NCBI GenBank assembly: GCA_942493385.1
Contig: OW818699.1
Span: forward strand, 372,001-436,000
Source: UBA8389 sp942493385
GTDB lineage: Bacteria > Bacteroidota > Bacteroidia > Bacteroidales > UBA1402
DNA length: 64,000 nt
Direction of reading: 5' to 3'
Below, piece by piece: positions 8,050 through 16,489 of this stretch. The notes below the pieces were generated by a model. It saw only the letters and a program-made list of their open reading frames with translations. It was not told where the DNA came from and made no database searches. The position numbers and the translations under genes are program-made. The first letter of the stretch is position 1. Every line of letters begins with the position of its first letter.

Positions 8050-9628
8050 AGATGTCTTCCAAATGCTCTGTCACTTTTTGCTGGCCGAACTCATAGACTT
8101 TGCCCACCAATCCGTCCAGAAAATCACGGTCGTGAGAAACGACAATCAACGTACCGTCAAACTCCAACAGCGCCTGCTTTAAAATGTCCTTGGTCTTCAT
8201 GTCCAAGTGGTTGGTCGGTTCATCCAGGATCAGCAAGTTCACCGGTTCCAAGAGTAGTTTGATCATGGCCAATCGGGTTCGTTCTCCACCAGAAAGAACT
8301 TTCACTTTCTTGGAGGAAGCCTCGCCGCCAAACATAAAGGCGCCCAGGATGTCCTTGATTTTCGTACGTATGTCACCGACAGCCACTACGTCGATGGTTT
8401 CAAATACGGTTCGGTCTTCATCAAGCAGTGACGCCTGATTTTGCGCAAAGTAACCAATTTTTACGTTGTGGCCAAGCGTCAGCGTTCCATCATACGGGAT
8501 TTCGCTCATGATGCATTTGACAAGCGTTGATTTTCCTTCCCCATTCCGACCTACGAAAGCGATTTTCTCACCACGTTCGATGGTGAAATTGGCGTTACGG
8601 AAAATGGTTTTTTCTCCCCAGACTTTAGTCACACCGTCTGCAATAACAGGGTAGGCACCGGAGCGAGGAGATGGCGGAAAGCGTAAGCGAAGGGAGGATG
8701 AATCTTCCTCGTCTACCTCTATTCGATCCAGCTTCTCCAGCATCTTCACACGCGACTGAACCTGTAAGGTTTTGGAGTAAGTACCTTTGAAGCGCTCTAT
8801 AAAATCTGTCGTGTCCGCGATGAATTTCTGCTGTTCGTCGAACTGCTTTTGTTGTTGTTCCCGACGTTCCCGACGGAGTTCCAGGTAATGGGAATATTTG
8901 GCCTTGTAATCGTAGATGCGGCCCATGGTCACTTCGATGGTGCGGGTGGTGATGTTGTCCACAAAGGCACGGTCGTGTGAAATGACGACAACCGCTTTTC
9001 CGCTGTTGATCAGGAAATCCTCGAACCACTGGATGGAATCGATGTCCAGATGGTTGGTCGGTTCATCGAGCAGCAAGACGTCCGGATTCTGAAGCAGCAG
9101 CTTGGCAAGCTCAATGCGCATGCGCCACCCACCACTGAATTCTTTGGTCGGCCTGTTGAATTCACTTCGGTCGAACCCTAGACCGATGAGCATCTTCTCT
9201 ATCTCACCGTCGTAATTGATTTCTTCGATGCTGTAGAACTGTTCGCTCAGGGTCGATACGCGTTCAATCAATGCCATGTATTCGTCCGACTCGTAATCGG
9301 TACGGGTTTCCAGCTGATGGTTGATTGCGTTGATTTCAGCCTCTTGAGAATGTATGTTCGAAAACGCTTGGGCGGTTTCTTCAAAAACCGTTCTGTGGTC
9401 TTCGGTCATCAGGTGCTGAGGAAGATAGGCAACCACCAATTCTTTTGGAATGGAGACTTTGCCTTTTGTCGGTTCCCGCAAACCTGACAAAAGTTTGAGC
9501 AGGGTCGATTTTCCAGCACCGTTTTTGCCCATCAAGGCGATGCGGTCTTTTTCATTGATAACGAAGGAAACATCCTTGAACAGGGTGCTTCCGCTAAATT
9601 CGACACAGAGTCCTTCTACTGAAATCAT
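7988..9628 (-). CDS. ABC-F family ATPase (translation-associated)
   Basis: A 546-residue protein with two ABC ATPase domains and no membrane segments, the ABC-F arrangement. Walker A motifs are GKNGAGKST (about 34-42) and GRNGEGKST; signature motifs are FSGGW and LSGGE; both Walker B blocks read LLLDEPTNHLD or LILDEPTNHLD. Between the domains a charged helical linker (about 240-310, RRERREQQQKQFDEQQ) corresponds to the P-site tRNA interaction motif. ABC-F proteins act on ribosomes in translation factor or antibiotic-protection roles; which applies here cannot be told. Transcribed after the helicase gene but separated from it by a terminator. Confidence 0.92.
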   Translation of the reverse strand: MISVEGLCVEFSGSTLFKDVSFVINEKDRIALMGKNGAGKSTLLKLLSGLREPTKGKVSIPKELVVAYLPQHLMTEDHRTVFEETAQAFSNIHSQEAEINAINHQLETRTDYESDEYMALIERVSTLSEQFYSIEEINYDGEIEKMLIGLGFDRSEFNRPTKEFSGGWRMRIELAKLLLQNPDVLLLDEPTNHLDIDSIQWFEDFLINSGKAVVVISHDRAFVDNITTRTIEVTMGRIYDYKAKYSHYLELRRERREQQQKQFDEQQKFIADTTDFIERFKGTYSKTLQVQSRVKMLEKLDRIEVDEEDSSSLRLRFPPSPRSGAYPVIADGVTKVWGEKTIFRNANFTIERGEKIAFVGRNGEGKSTLVKCIMSEIPYDGTLTLGHNVKIGYFAQNQASLLDEDRTVFETIDVVAVGDIRTKIKDILGAFMFGGEASSKKVKVLSGGERTRLAMIKLLLEPVNLLILDEPTNHLDMKTKDILKQALLEFDGTLIVVSHDRDFLDGLVGKVYEFGQQKVTEHLEDIYGFLAKKKLENLREIERSQK

Positions 9629-9642
9629 AAATAGGGGCTGTT

Positions 9643-9680
9643 ATTAAAAAAAAGCACTCGGGAAATTCCAAAGTGCTTTT
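9643..9680 (-). terminator. Rho-independent terminator of the DEAD-box helicase gene
   Basis: On the reverse strand AAAAGCACT and AGTGCTTTT form a 9-bp stem (arms 9672-9680 and 9650-9658) with a 13-base loop, followed by a T run down to about 9646. It lies between the helicase stop and the ABC-F start. Confidence 0.75.
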
Positions 9681-9743
9681 CGTTTATAAAACGATCTTGT
9701 CGGATGAACCGAAAGATACGGGCTGTTTAAAAAAGCCTTAAGA

Positions 9744-11810
9744 CTAGTATTTCTTTTTCTTGAAACCGTCCTTATTCTTGTTGCCGGTATAGCCTTTGTC
9801 CTTGCCTGGATAGCTTGGTTTGGCTCCACCATCGCGCTTGGCAGCACCATACGCACCTTCAGCACGTGGCTTGTAACCACCTTCCGCTTTGGGTTTGTAT
9901 CCGCCCTCTTCACGGGGTTTGTATCCTCCTTCAGCACGCGGCTTGTAGCCACCTTCCGAATTGCCACCCTTATAGCCACCTTCCGAACGCGGTTTGTAAC
10001 CACCCTCTGAACTGCCTCCTTTGTAACCACCTTCAGAACTGCGTCCTTTGTAGTTGCCACCTTTGTAACCACCTTCGCTGCGGTTGCTGCTGCGGTAGTT
10101 GCTGCCTCCGTCATCACGGCGACCTTTGTAACCACCACTACGTTGGCCATCGCTTTCGGCGCGATCTTTGGTGCCACGTTCAATCTGTTCTTCGGTTGCG
10201 AATTCCACTTTGACGTTGCGACCCAAGAAATCCAGTTCGCGCAGCGCTGCAACAACCTTTTTAGAGGATTGCTCTTCCACATCGAACAAAGAGTAACGGG
10301 TAAAGAAGTCTATCCGACCAATCTGTACACGACCCTCAACATAGTCGTTGATCAGGTCCATCAGATTTTTTGGGGTGATGCCGTCCATTTTTCCCAAACC
10401 GATGAACAACTTGGTATAACCGGATTCAGGGCCCATGCCTTTTTCTGTGGAAACGTCTCTGCGATCTTTTTTCGATTCACCGTCGATGGTCTGAATGTCG
10501 TTGGCATCTTGGTAATAATTGATCAAACGGTTCAGTTCTAAAGAAACCACACGCTTGATGAGGTCTTCCTTTTCCAACCATTCCAGTTTGCGATAGACGG
10601 CGGGAAGCAATGCTTCGATTTCCGTCTCGTTTACCTGCACTTTTTCCACCTTATCCATGTAAGCGAACACCTGCTTTTCGCAGATTTCCTTACCGGTCGG
10701 CATTTTGGCGGCAACAAAAGTCTTGCTGATCTTGCGTTCAATGTCTTTGATCTTGCCTTTTTCCTTGATGTGGACGATGGAAATGGAAGTTCCCGTTTTG
10801 CCTGCACGACCGGTACGACCGCTGCGGTGGGTATACGATTCGATTTCATCGGGTAAGCTGTAATTGATGATGTGCGTCAAGTCGTTCACGTCCAGACCAC
10901 GAGCAGCCACGTCGGTGGCAATCAGCAGTTGAATGTTTCGTGAGCGGAACTTGTTCATCACATAGTCGCGTTGTTGCTGAGAAAGGTCGCCGTGTAGCGA
11001 ATCGGCACTGTAACCGTCTTGAATCAGCTTGTCGGCGATTTCCTGCGTGTCCTTACGGGTTCTGCAGAAAACGATGCCGTAGATGTTGGGGTAAAAGTCG
11101 GCAATGCGTTTGAGTGCCAGATATTTATCCTTGGCATGAACCATGTAATAGACGTGCTTTACATTGGCCGTGCTTTCGTTTTTGTTCCCAATGGTGATCT
11201 CACGGGGATTACGCATGTATTTTTTGGTGATGCGGGCTATTTCGGCCGGCATGGTTGCGGAGAAAAGCAAGGTGTTGCGTTCAACAGGCACTTCAGCCAA
11301 GATGGCATCGATGCTTTCAGAGAAGCCCATGTTCAACATTTCGTCCGCTTCGTCCATAATGACGTTGATGATGCCGGACAAATCCACACAACGGCGGTTC
11401 ATCAGGTCCAACAAACGGCCGGGAGTGGCTACAACAATGTGAACGCCCTTCTTGAGGGTCTTGATCTGGCTTTCGATACTGGAACCACCGTAGACGGGCA
11501 GAACTTTCAGCTCGTCAATGTATTTGGAATAGTCGTTGAGGTCGTCTGCAATCTGCAGGCAGAGCTCACGCGTAGGGCACAAAACCAGTGCCTGTGGTTG
11601 GTGTACGGAAAGATTGATTTTCTGGATAATGGGTAAACCGAAGGCGGCTGTTTTACCGGTCCCGGTCTGTGCGAGTGCAATAACGTCGTTTTCTTCGCCC
11701 AAAAGGAAAGGAATCACTTCTTCCTGTACGGGCATGGGCTGTTCGTAGCCCATTTCGGAAATCGCTTTCAGGATGGCGGGCGCGATTCCCAATTCTTCAA
11801 ATGTCTTCAT
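9744..11810 (-). CDS. DEAD-box RNA helicase with DbpA-type RNA-binding domain and GGYK-repeat tail
   Basis: A 688-residue ATP-dependent RNA helicase of the DeaD/CshA type, acting in ribosome assembly, RNA decay or cold adaptation. Motifs: Q motif before AQTGTGKTAAFGLP (Walker A), PTRELCLQ (Ia), VATPGRLLDL (Ib), DEADEM (II), SATMP (III), VFCRTRKDTQ (IV), ATDVAARGLDV (V), HRSGRTGRAGKTG (VI). A DbpA RNA-binding-like domain follows (about 465-545, KLFIGLGKMDGITPKNLMDLIN). The last ~130 residues are a low-complexity basic tail of GGYK repeats, likely a non-specific RNA-binding or condensation-promoting region. It has its own promoter and a terminator after the stop. Confidence 0.95.
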   Translation of the reverse strand: MKTFEELGIAPAILKAISEMGYEQPMPVQEEVIPFLLGEENDVIALAQTGTGKTAAFGLPIIQKINLSVHQPQALVLCPTRELCLQIADDLNDYSKYIDELKVLPVYGGSSIESQIKTLKKGVHIVVATPGRLLDLMNRRCVDLSGIINVIMDEADEMLNMGFSESIDAILAEVPVERNTLLFSATMPAEIARITKKYMRNPREITIGNKNESTANVKHVYYMVHAKDKYLALKRIADFYPNIYGIVFCRTRKDTQEIADKLIQDGYSADSLHGDLSQQQRDYVMNKFRSRNIQLLIATDVAARGLDVNDLTHIINYSLPDEIESYTHRSGRTGRAGKTGTSISIVHIKEKGKIKDIERKISKTFVAAKMPTGKEICEKQVFAYMDKVEKVQVNETEIEALLPAVYRKLEWLEKEDLIKRVVSLELNRLINYYQDANDIQTIDGESKKDRRDVSTEKGMGPESGYTKLFIGLGKMDGITPKNLMDLINDYVEGRVQIGRIDFFTRYSLFDVEEQSSKKVVAALRELDFLGRNVKVEFATEEQIERGTKDRAESDGQRSGGYKGRRDDGGSNYRSSNRSEGGYKGGNYKGRSSEGGYKGGSSEGGYKPRSEGGYKGGNSEGGYKPRAEGGYKPREEGGYKPKAEGGYKPRAEGAYGAAKRDGGAKPSYPGKDKGYTGNKNKDGFKKKKY
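9850..10145 (-). repeat. In-frame tandem repeats encoding EGGYKPR/EGGYKGG units
   Basis: About ten imperfect 21-24-base units within the helicase gene encode variants of SEGGYKG and AEGGYKPR. The period is a multiple of three and the frame is kept, so this is a coding repeat in a disordered tail. It creates long spurious open frames on the opposite strand. Confidence 0.85.
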
Positions 11811-11848
11811 TAAATTGGTTTAAATGCTGTTATCAGCAACAGCGGGCG

Positions 11849-11856
11849 CAAAGGTA
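11849..11856 (-). promoter_or_regulatory. -7 element (TACCTTTG) for the DEAD-box helicase gene
   Basis: The reverse strand reads TACCTTTG, an exact TAnnTTTG match, 38 bases before the ATG at 11810. The implied leader is about 30 bases. Confidence 0.65.
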
Positions 11857-11887
11857 GGTATATTTTTCAAATAATAATTCGTTTTGC

Positions 11888-11918
11888 TTGTCTATTCTGT
11901 ATGAATGCGTTATGTTTG
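11888..11918 (+). promoter_or_regulatory. Promoter (TTG-N20-TATGTTTG) for the PfkB kinase gene
   Basis: TTG at 11888-11890 and TATGTTTG at 11911-11918 are 20 bases apart, close to the Bacteroidota -33/-7 consensus. The -7 element ends 28 bases before the ATG at 11947. Confidence 0.7.
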
Positions 11919-11946
11919 AATCTGTTTTTCATTAGTAACATTAAGT

Positions 11947-12870
11947 ATGCGTAAAATCATTGGTATTGGAGAAACCATCCTTGACATTCTTTTTAAAAAC
12001 GAACAACCGACCAAAGCCATTCCTGGAGGTTCTGTCTTTAACGGAATGATCACATTGGGACGCCTTGGAGTTCCGGCGTTATTCATAAGTGAGACGGGAA
12101 ACGATAAAGTTGGTAAGATCATTAAGGATTTTATGGTGGATAGCGGCCTTTCCACCGAATATATTGATACTTTTCCAGATGGTAAATCCCCGGTTGCATT
12201 GGCTTTTCTCAACGAAAACAATGACGCCGAATATCTTTTTTACAAGGACTATCCTTCGAATCGGTTGGATACGGCTTACCCCATTATCGATGCGGATGAC
12301 ATAGTCATTTTCGGTTCCTTTTATGCGTTGAATCCGGTATTGAGGCCTCGTGTACTGGAATTGCTTCAGTTTGCTTCGGATCGGAAGGCCATCATCTACT
12401 ACGATGTGAATTTTCGGCAGACACATGCAAACGAAGCCATCCGATTGACTTCCACTTTTATAGAGAATTTTGAGTTTGCAGACATCATACGTGGCTCGGC
12501 TGACGATTTCAGATATCTATACAATTCCATCGATGTGGATAAAATCTACAAGGATAAAATCCGTTATTACTCGCCGAACTTTATTTACACGGCTGCTGAA
12601 CACGGGGTCGATGTCCGTGGCACCAATTTCAGCAAGCATTACGATGCCAAAAAAATCAAAACGGTCAGTACGGTAGGCGCTGGCGATAACTTCAACGCCG
12701 GTGTGGCATTCGGCCTTTTCCGATCTGGGATTCGACGAGCCGATTTGCCCAATTTGACCGAAAAAGATTGGGACGGCATCATCCAGTGTGGTTTGGACTT
12801 TGCCGCTGAAGTCTGTCAGTCGTACGACAATTACATTTCCAAGGAATTTGCTGCTGCCTACCGCATTTGA
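11947..12870 (+). CDS. PfkB-family carbohydrate kinase
   Basis: A 307-residue ribokinase-superfamily kinase that phosphorylates a sugar or nucleoside using ATP. The N-terminal GGSVFNGMITLGRLG block is PfkB signature 1, and TVGAGDNFNAGVAFG is signature 2 with the GAGD anion hole and catalytic Asp (about residue 245). The substrate cannot be fixed from sequence; fructose is a common assignment for close Bacteroidota homologues. It overlaps the convergent LOG gene by 13 bases. Confidence 0.88.
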   Translation: MRKIIGIGETILDILFKNEQPTKAIPGGSVFNGMITLGRLGVPALFISETGNDKVGKIIKDFMVDSGLSTEYIDTFPDGKSPVALAFLNENNDAEYLFYKDYPSNRLDTAYPIIDADDIVIFGSFYALNPVLRPRVLELLQFASDRKAIIYYDVNFRQTHANEAIRLTSTFIENFEFADIIRGSADDFRYLYNSIDVDKIYKDKIRYYSPNFIYTAAEHGVDVRGTNFSKHYDAKKIKTVSTVGAGDNFNAGVAFGLFRSGIRRADLPNLTEKDWDGIIQCGLDFAAEVCQSYDNYISKEFAAAYRI

Positions 12871-13448
12871 AATTCAAAGCCCATCGCCTCGTTTTCATCG
12901 GTTCGCTTTTCCAGCCTCTCCAGCAATTCAATGCATTGATCGACCGTATCCACGATGAAAAGAGGATTTGGAAGGAACTCATGCAGGAATTTCTCGTCGC
13001 GGAACAGTGCCAGTTGTTGCAGTAGCGGATCGAAAAACTTATTGATGTTCAGCAGGATGATCCGTTTGTTGTGAAAGCCCAGGTTGTAGGATGACCAAGC
13101 ATCGAACAGCTCATCCATCGTGCCGACACCGCCTGGGAAGGCAATCAGAATGTCGCTGAGTTTTTTGATGATGTCCTTACGTTCACTCAAATCTTTGACC
13201 AGAATCTTACGGTCGGTATGGCTGCTGTGCCAGCCACGGTTTGAAAAGTCCTCCGGAATGACGCCGACGCAATCGCCCCCATTTTCTCGGACTGTTTGGG
13301 AGAACACTTCCATCAAGCCCTGGTTGGAGCCACCATTTACCAGCGTTTTTTTGTTTTTGCCCATCCAAAGCCCCAGTTTGATGGCTTCCTCGCGGAATAA
13401 GGGTTGAATATGAGTACTGGCTGAGCAATAGATTCCAATCGTTTGCAT
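12858..13448 (-). CDS. LOG family protein (cytokinin-riboside 5'-monophosphate phosphoribohydrolase type)
   Basis: A 196-residue Rossmann-like protein carrying the LOG signature PGGVGTMDELFDAW and an N-terminal IGIYCSAS block with GGSNQGLM. Characterised LOG enzymes hydrolyse nucleoside 5'-monophosphates to base plus ribose 5-phosphate; many bacterial members were misnamed lysine decarboxylases. The longer frame starting at 13508 is rejected: the ATG at 13448 gives the normal N-terminus MQTIGIYC and lies just after a TATATTTG promoter element. Cytosolic. The gene diverges from the M16 peptidase gene. Confidence 0.9.
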   Translation of the reverse strand: MQTIGIYCSASTHIQPLFREEAIKLGLWMGKNKKTLVNGGSNQGLMEVFSQTVRENGGDCVGVIPEDFSNRGWHSSHTDRKILVKDLSERKDIIKKLSDILIAFPGGVGTMDELFDAWSSYNLGFHNKRIILLNINKFFDPLLQQLALFRDEKFLHEFLPNPLFIVDTVDQCIELLERLEKRTDENEAMGFEFQMR

Positions 13449-13466
13449 GTCTTTCTGAATTTTAAG

Positions 13467-13474
13467 CAAATATA
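13467..13474 (-). promoter_or_regulatory. -7 element (TATATTTG) for the LOG gene
   Basis: The reverse strand reads TATATTTG, 19 bases before the ATG at 13448. It is back to back with the M16 promoter. Confidence 0.6.
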
Positions 13475-13488
13475 GTTCGTTTTTTTTG

Positions 13489-13496
13489 TACGTTTG
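13489..13496 (+). promoter_or_regulatory. -7 element (TACGTTTG) for the M16 peptidase gene
   Basis: TACGTTTG matches TAnnTTTG and ends 28 bases before the ATG at 13525. It is divergent from the LOG promoter at 13467-13474. Confidence 0.6.
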
Positions 13497-13524
13497 CACA
13501 TCGCTCATTTTCTAAAGACTTCCC

Positions 13525-14766
13525 ATGCATTTCGACGAAATAGCTCCCATTACTTTTACCCTGCCCAACGGAATCCGTGTGATTCACCGTTCGTGCCACG
13601 GGTCGGTTTCTTGCTGTGGTTTTGCCGTCAATGCAGGAACCCGCCACGAAGCTTCAAACGAAGCAGGCATTGCCCATTTCACCGAACATTTATTGTTCAA
13701 AGGGACAGAGAAACGCCGATCCCACCACATCCTGAACCGAATGGAGACTGTTGGAGGCGAATTGAATGCCTATACGACCAAAGAGGAAACCTTTCTATAC
13801 TCCCTTTTTCTGGAAAACGATTACGAACGAGCCTTGGAACTCCTCACCGATCTGTTTTTCCATTCCACCTTTCCATCGGAGGAAATCGAGAAAGAAAGGG
13901 ATGTCATTCTGGATGAAATCAATTCCTATGAAGACTCGCCCTCCGAATTGATTTTCGATGATTACGAGGATTTGTTGTTTGCCCATCATCCCATCGGGAG
14001 AAAGATCCTAGGTACTCCTGAATGCCTGAAAACGTTCGATCAACATTCGTTTATTGATTTTTACAACCGCAATTATACGGCAGACCGAATCGTTTTCTTT
14101 TCGCAATCGCCCATTCCATTGAGGAGGTGGCGGAAATTGGTGGAGAAACACATCGGGCAATTGACTCCAGGTGCTGCCAATGCTGCAATTTTATCCGATA
14201 AACCCAAACCGTTGACAGGGTTTAGAGAAACCTTCCATAAAGAAACCCATCAATCCCATGTGATTATGGGCAACCGAAATTACGAATTCAGTCACCCAAA
14301 TCGAATTGGCATGTATCTGCTCAACAACATTCTAGGTGGCCCTGGAATGAACAGCAGGCTCAATGTTTCTTTACGGGAACGTTCGGGTTTGGTTTATTCG
14401 ATTGAATCAAATGTAACATCCTACACCGATTCTGGCCTTTTCACCATCTATTTTGGCACCGATCCCGAACAAACGGAACGCTGTCTTACATTGGTTCATA
14501 AGGAACTTAAAAAGCTCAGAGAGCAAACCCTGTCTACACTTCAGCTTCATGCTGCTCAAAAACAACTGTTCGGTCAAATGATGATTTCCTCCGAGCAGAA
14601 AGAAAATGGTACGCTCACCATGGGTAAGAGCATGTTGCATTTCAACCGCTTCGATTCAATGGATGAAGTGGCTGCCAAAGTCATGCGTTTTACTCCAGAA
14701 GTTTTGCGTGAGATAGCCAACGAAATTCTGGATCCCGATTCGTTGTCGATGCTGATCTATAAATAA
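13525..14766 (+). CDS. M16 (pitrilysin-type) zinc metallopeptidase
   Basis: A 413-residue single-chain M16B-type peptidase. The inverted zinc motif HFTEH (HxxEH) is at residues 51-55, and the third ligand lies in the downstream EKERDVILDEI block. The C-terminal half has the GGPGMNSRL and RERSGLVYSI elements of the family's second domain. Such enzymes resemble the mitochondrial processing peptidase and degrade or process peptides. No signal peptide is visible, so the protein is probably cytosolic. Its end overlaps WbqC by 10 bases (convergent). Confidence 0.92.
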   Translation: MHFDEIAPITFTLPNGIRVIHRSCHGSVSCCGFAVNAGTRHEASNEAGIAHFTEHLLFKGTEKRRSHHILNRMETVGGELNAYTTKEETFLYSLFLENDYERALELLTDLFFHSTFPSEEIEKERDVILDEINSYEDSPSELIFDDYEDLLFAHHPIGRKILGTPECLKTFDQHSFIDFYNRNYTADRIVFFSQSPIPLRRWRKLVEKHIGQLTPGAANAAILSDKPKPLTGFRETFHKETHQSHVIMGNRNYEFSHPNRIGMYLLNNILGGPGMNSRLNVSLRERSGLVYSIESNVTSYTDSGLFTIYFGTDPEQTERCLTLVHKELKKLREQTLSTLQLHAAQKQLFGQMMISSEQKENGTLTMGKSMLHFNRFDSMDEVAAKVMRFTPEVLREIANEILDPDSLSMLIYK

Positions 14767-15380
14767 AGAATGGCTTCTGGCCCCATGTTGAACAGCAAAT
14801 CCAGGATGCTGAGGTTGGGCTGAAATCCAAATTTACGGTCAAATACTTGATAATAAGGTTCCGGTTTAAACAAAGGATCAACGATGTCCCTATTTTTCTT
14901 AGGATGAATGATGTTTCTAAAATCAACCAATCCATCGGAGATTTCCGTTTCGGGTAAATAGGCTGTCGTGATTTTAGACGTTTCCTGTATTTCCAATAAT
15001 TCACACATCTTTTCACGGATTTCTTCGTTGAAATCGAACAAAAAGGGGTATTTCTTACCAAAGAAAGGTTTCAAGTCGTCAGCATAGTATTCAAAAAATG
15101 GGCTGGAGTTATAGGCCGACTCGATGCTGTACCAGTGCAAGTGTTGCCAGTTCCCATGGTCTGACAATCGCATGTCGCGAATCGAGCTTTTCCCCAAATT
15201 TCCTTCAACCGGTAGAGAAAGTGTCATTGGGCCGTTTGCCGTCCCGATCATACAACGATTTCGCCAGGTTTGCTTGACGAAATGTTCGCAGGCTTCCACC
15301 ATTGGTTGTTCACTTCGTCGCCAGTGCCAATAATATTGTACGGGTGCGAAATAGGCTGTCGAGAATAGAGTTGTATGCAT
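14757..15380 (-). CDS. WbqC-like family protein
   Basis: A 207-residue protein of the WbqC family. The opening LFSTAYFAPVQYYWHW, the FVKQTWRNRCMIG block and LSLPVEG are characteristic, as is the C-terminal LSILDLLFNMGPEA. Members occur in surface polysaccharide clusters and next to signal peptidase genes in Bacteroidales; their biochemical role is unsettled. Here the two signal-peptidase genes are about 2.5 kb away on the same strand, with two opposite-strand genes between, suggesting an old cluster broken up. It has its own promoter. Confidence 0.88.
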   Translation of the reverse strand: MHTTLFSTAYFAPVQYYWHWRRSEQPMVEACEHFVKQTWRNRCMIGTANGPMTLSLPVEGNLGKSSIRDMRLSDHGNWQHLHWYSIESAYNSSPFFEYYADDLKPFFGKKYPFLFDFNEEIREKMCELLEIQETSKITTAYLPETEISDGLVDFRNIIHPKKNRDIVDPLFKPEPYYQVFDRKFGFQPNLSILDLLFNMGPEAILYL

Positions 15381-15397
15381 TGGATTATTTTCGGATA

Positions 15398-15405
15398 CAA
15401 AGTTA
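15398..15405 (-). promoter_or_regulatory. -7 element (TAACTTTG) for wbqC-like gene
   Basis: The reverse strand reads TAACTTTG, 18 bases before the ATG at 15380, an exact TAnnTTTG match. Confidence 0.6.
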
Positions 15406-15460
15406 GTTCAAAAGATGTATATTCGTAATTCTAAAAAGTCTACCATAAAGAATTTAAAAT

Positions 15461-16456
15461 ATGGAATATAGAAAACTTGGAAAATCCGAACTTGACCTTT
15501 CGGTAGTGACTTTCGGTGCTTGGGCTGCCGGAGGAATGATGTGGGGAGGTACCGATCACCGAGAATCAGTCGACGCCATGCGCGCTTCCTACGATTTGGG
15601 TGTAACCACATTTGACACCGCTCCGGTTTACGGAATGGGATACAGCGAGCAGCTGGTGGGTGAAGCCATCAAAGGGTTGCCTCGCGACAAAGTACAGATT
15701 CTCACCAAGTTCGGACTGAGTTGGGACAGTACACTCGGCGAGTATTATTTTGATACCGTCAGCAACGATGGGAAGCTGGTGAGCATTTATAGAAATGCAC
15801 GAAAAGAGTTCATCATTAAGGAATGTGAGGCCAGCTTGAAACATCTCGGAACAGATTACATCGACTTGTATCAGATCCATTGGTCGGACCCGACCACACC
15901 GGTCAGCGAATCGATGGAAGCCGTTGCAAAACTTATTGAGCAGGGGAAAGTTCGTTATGCCGGGGTTTGCAATTATTCCGTAGACCTTATGAAGGAAGCC
16001 TCAAACTACGTACCACTGGTTTCCGAACAGGTTCCTTACAGCATGGTCAAACGAGGCATAGAAGCAGAAATCGTACCCTATTGCCTCAGTCATGAGTTGG
16101 GGATTTTGGCATACAGCCCGCTACAGCGGGGATTGCTTACTGGGAAAATGCGTCCTGGACATACCTTTGAGCCCAATGACAGTAGGATCGGTCAGATTTG
16201 GTACAAAGATGAGAATCTGAGAAGGATCAACACCTTCCTTAAAACATTGAAACCTCTTGCAGAAGCAAAAAATGCAACCATCGGACAATTGGTAATTCGC
16301 TGGACCATCGAACAGCCCGGTATCACCGTCGCATTAGTTGGTGCCCGAAATGCTGCCCAGGCAGTTGAAAATGCAGCGGCAGCTCAGGTTCACCTGAGTT
16401 CGGAAGAGTTGGCATTAATTTCTGCAGAACTTCAAAAACTGATTTTAGTTTCCTAA
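15461..16456 (+). CDS. Aldo/keto reductase
   Basis: A 331-residue NADPH-dependent oxidoreductase with a (beta/alpha)8 barrel. All four catalytic residues are visible: Asp and Tyr in FDTAPVYGMGYSE (about 48-60), Lys in ILTKFGLSWD, and His in DLYQIHWSDPT. The coenzyme-binding C-terminal segment reads ALVGARNAAQAVENA. It belongs to the AKR group of general stress proteins and sugar aldehyde reductases; the substrate is not predictable. A degenerate -7-like TATATTCG lies upstream. The Xaa-Pro aminopeptidase gene follows after 33 bases and is probably cotranscribed. Confidence 0.92.
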   Translation: MEYRKLGKSELDLSVVTFGAWAAGGMMWGGTDHRESVDAMRASYDLGVTTFDTAPVYGMGYSEQLVGEAIKGLPRDKVQILTKFGLSWDSTLGEYYFDTVSNDGKLVSIYRNARKEFIIKECEASLKHLGTDYIDLYQIHWSDPTTPVSESMEAVAKLIEQGKVRYAGVCNYSVDLMKEASNYVPLVSEQVPYSMVKRGIEAEIVPYCLSHELGILAYSPLQRGLLTGKMRPGHTFEPNDSRIGQIWYKDENLRRINTFLKTLKPLAEAKNATIGQLVIRWTIEQPGITVALVGARNAAQAVENAAAAQVHLSSEELALISAELQKLILVS

Positions 16457-16489
16457 ACGATCATTCATTCACTCAAAAAAACAACCATC

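Noticed and set aside
9850..10145. Tandem short repeats considered as a CRISPR array
   Set aside because: The repeats are in frame, lack unique spacers and encode a protein tail; no cas genes are present.
9644..10282. 212-codon and 132-codon open frames overlapping the DEAD-box helicase tail
   Set aside because: They are out-of-frame readings of the GGYK repeats, with valine/alanine- or histidine/cysteine-rich low-complexity products typical of repeat shadows.
11019..11636. 205-codon frame on the plus strand inside the helicase gene
   Set aside because: Antisense to conserved helicase motifs; no family similarity and no start signals.
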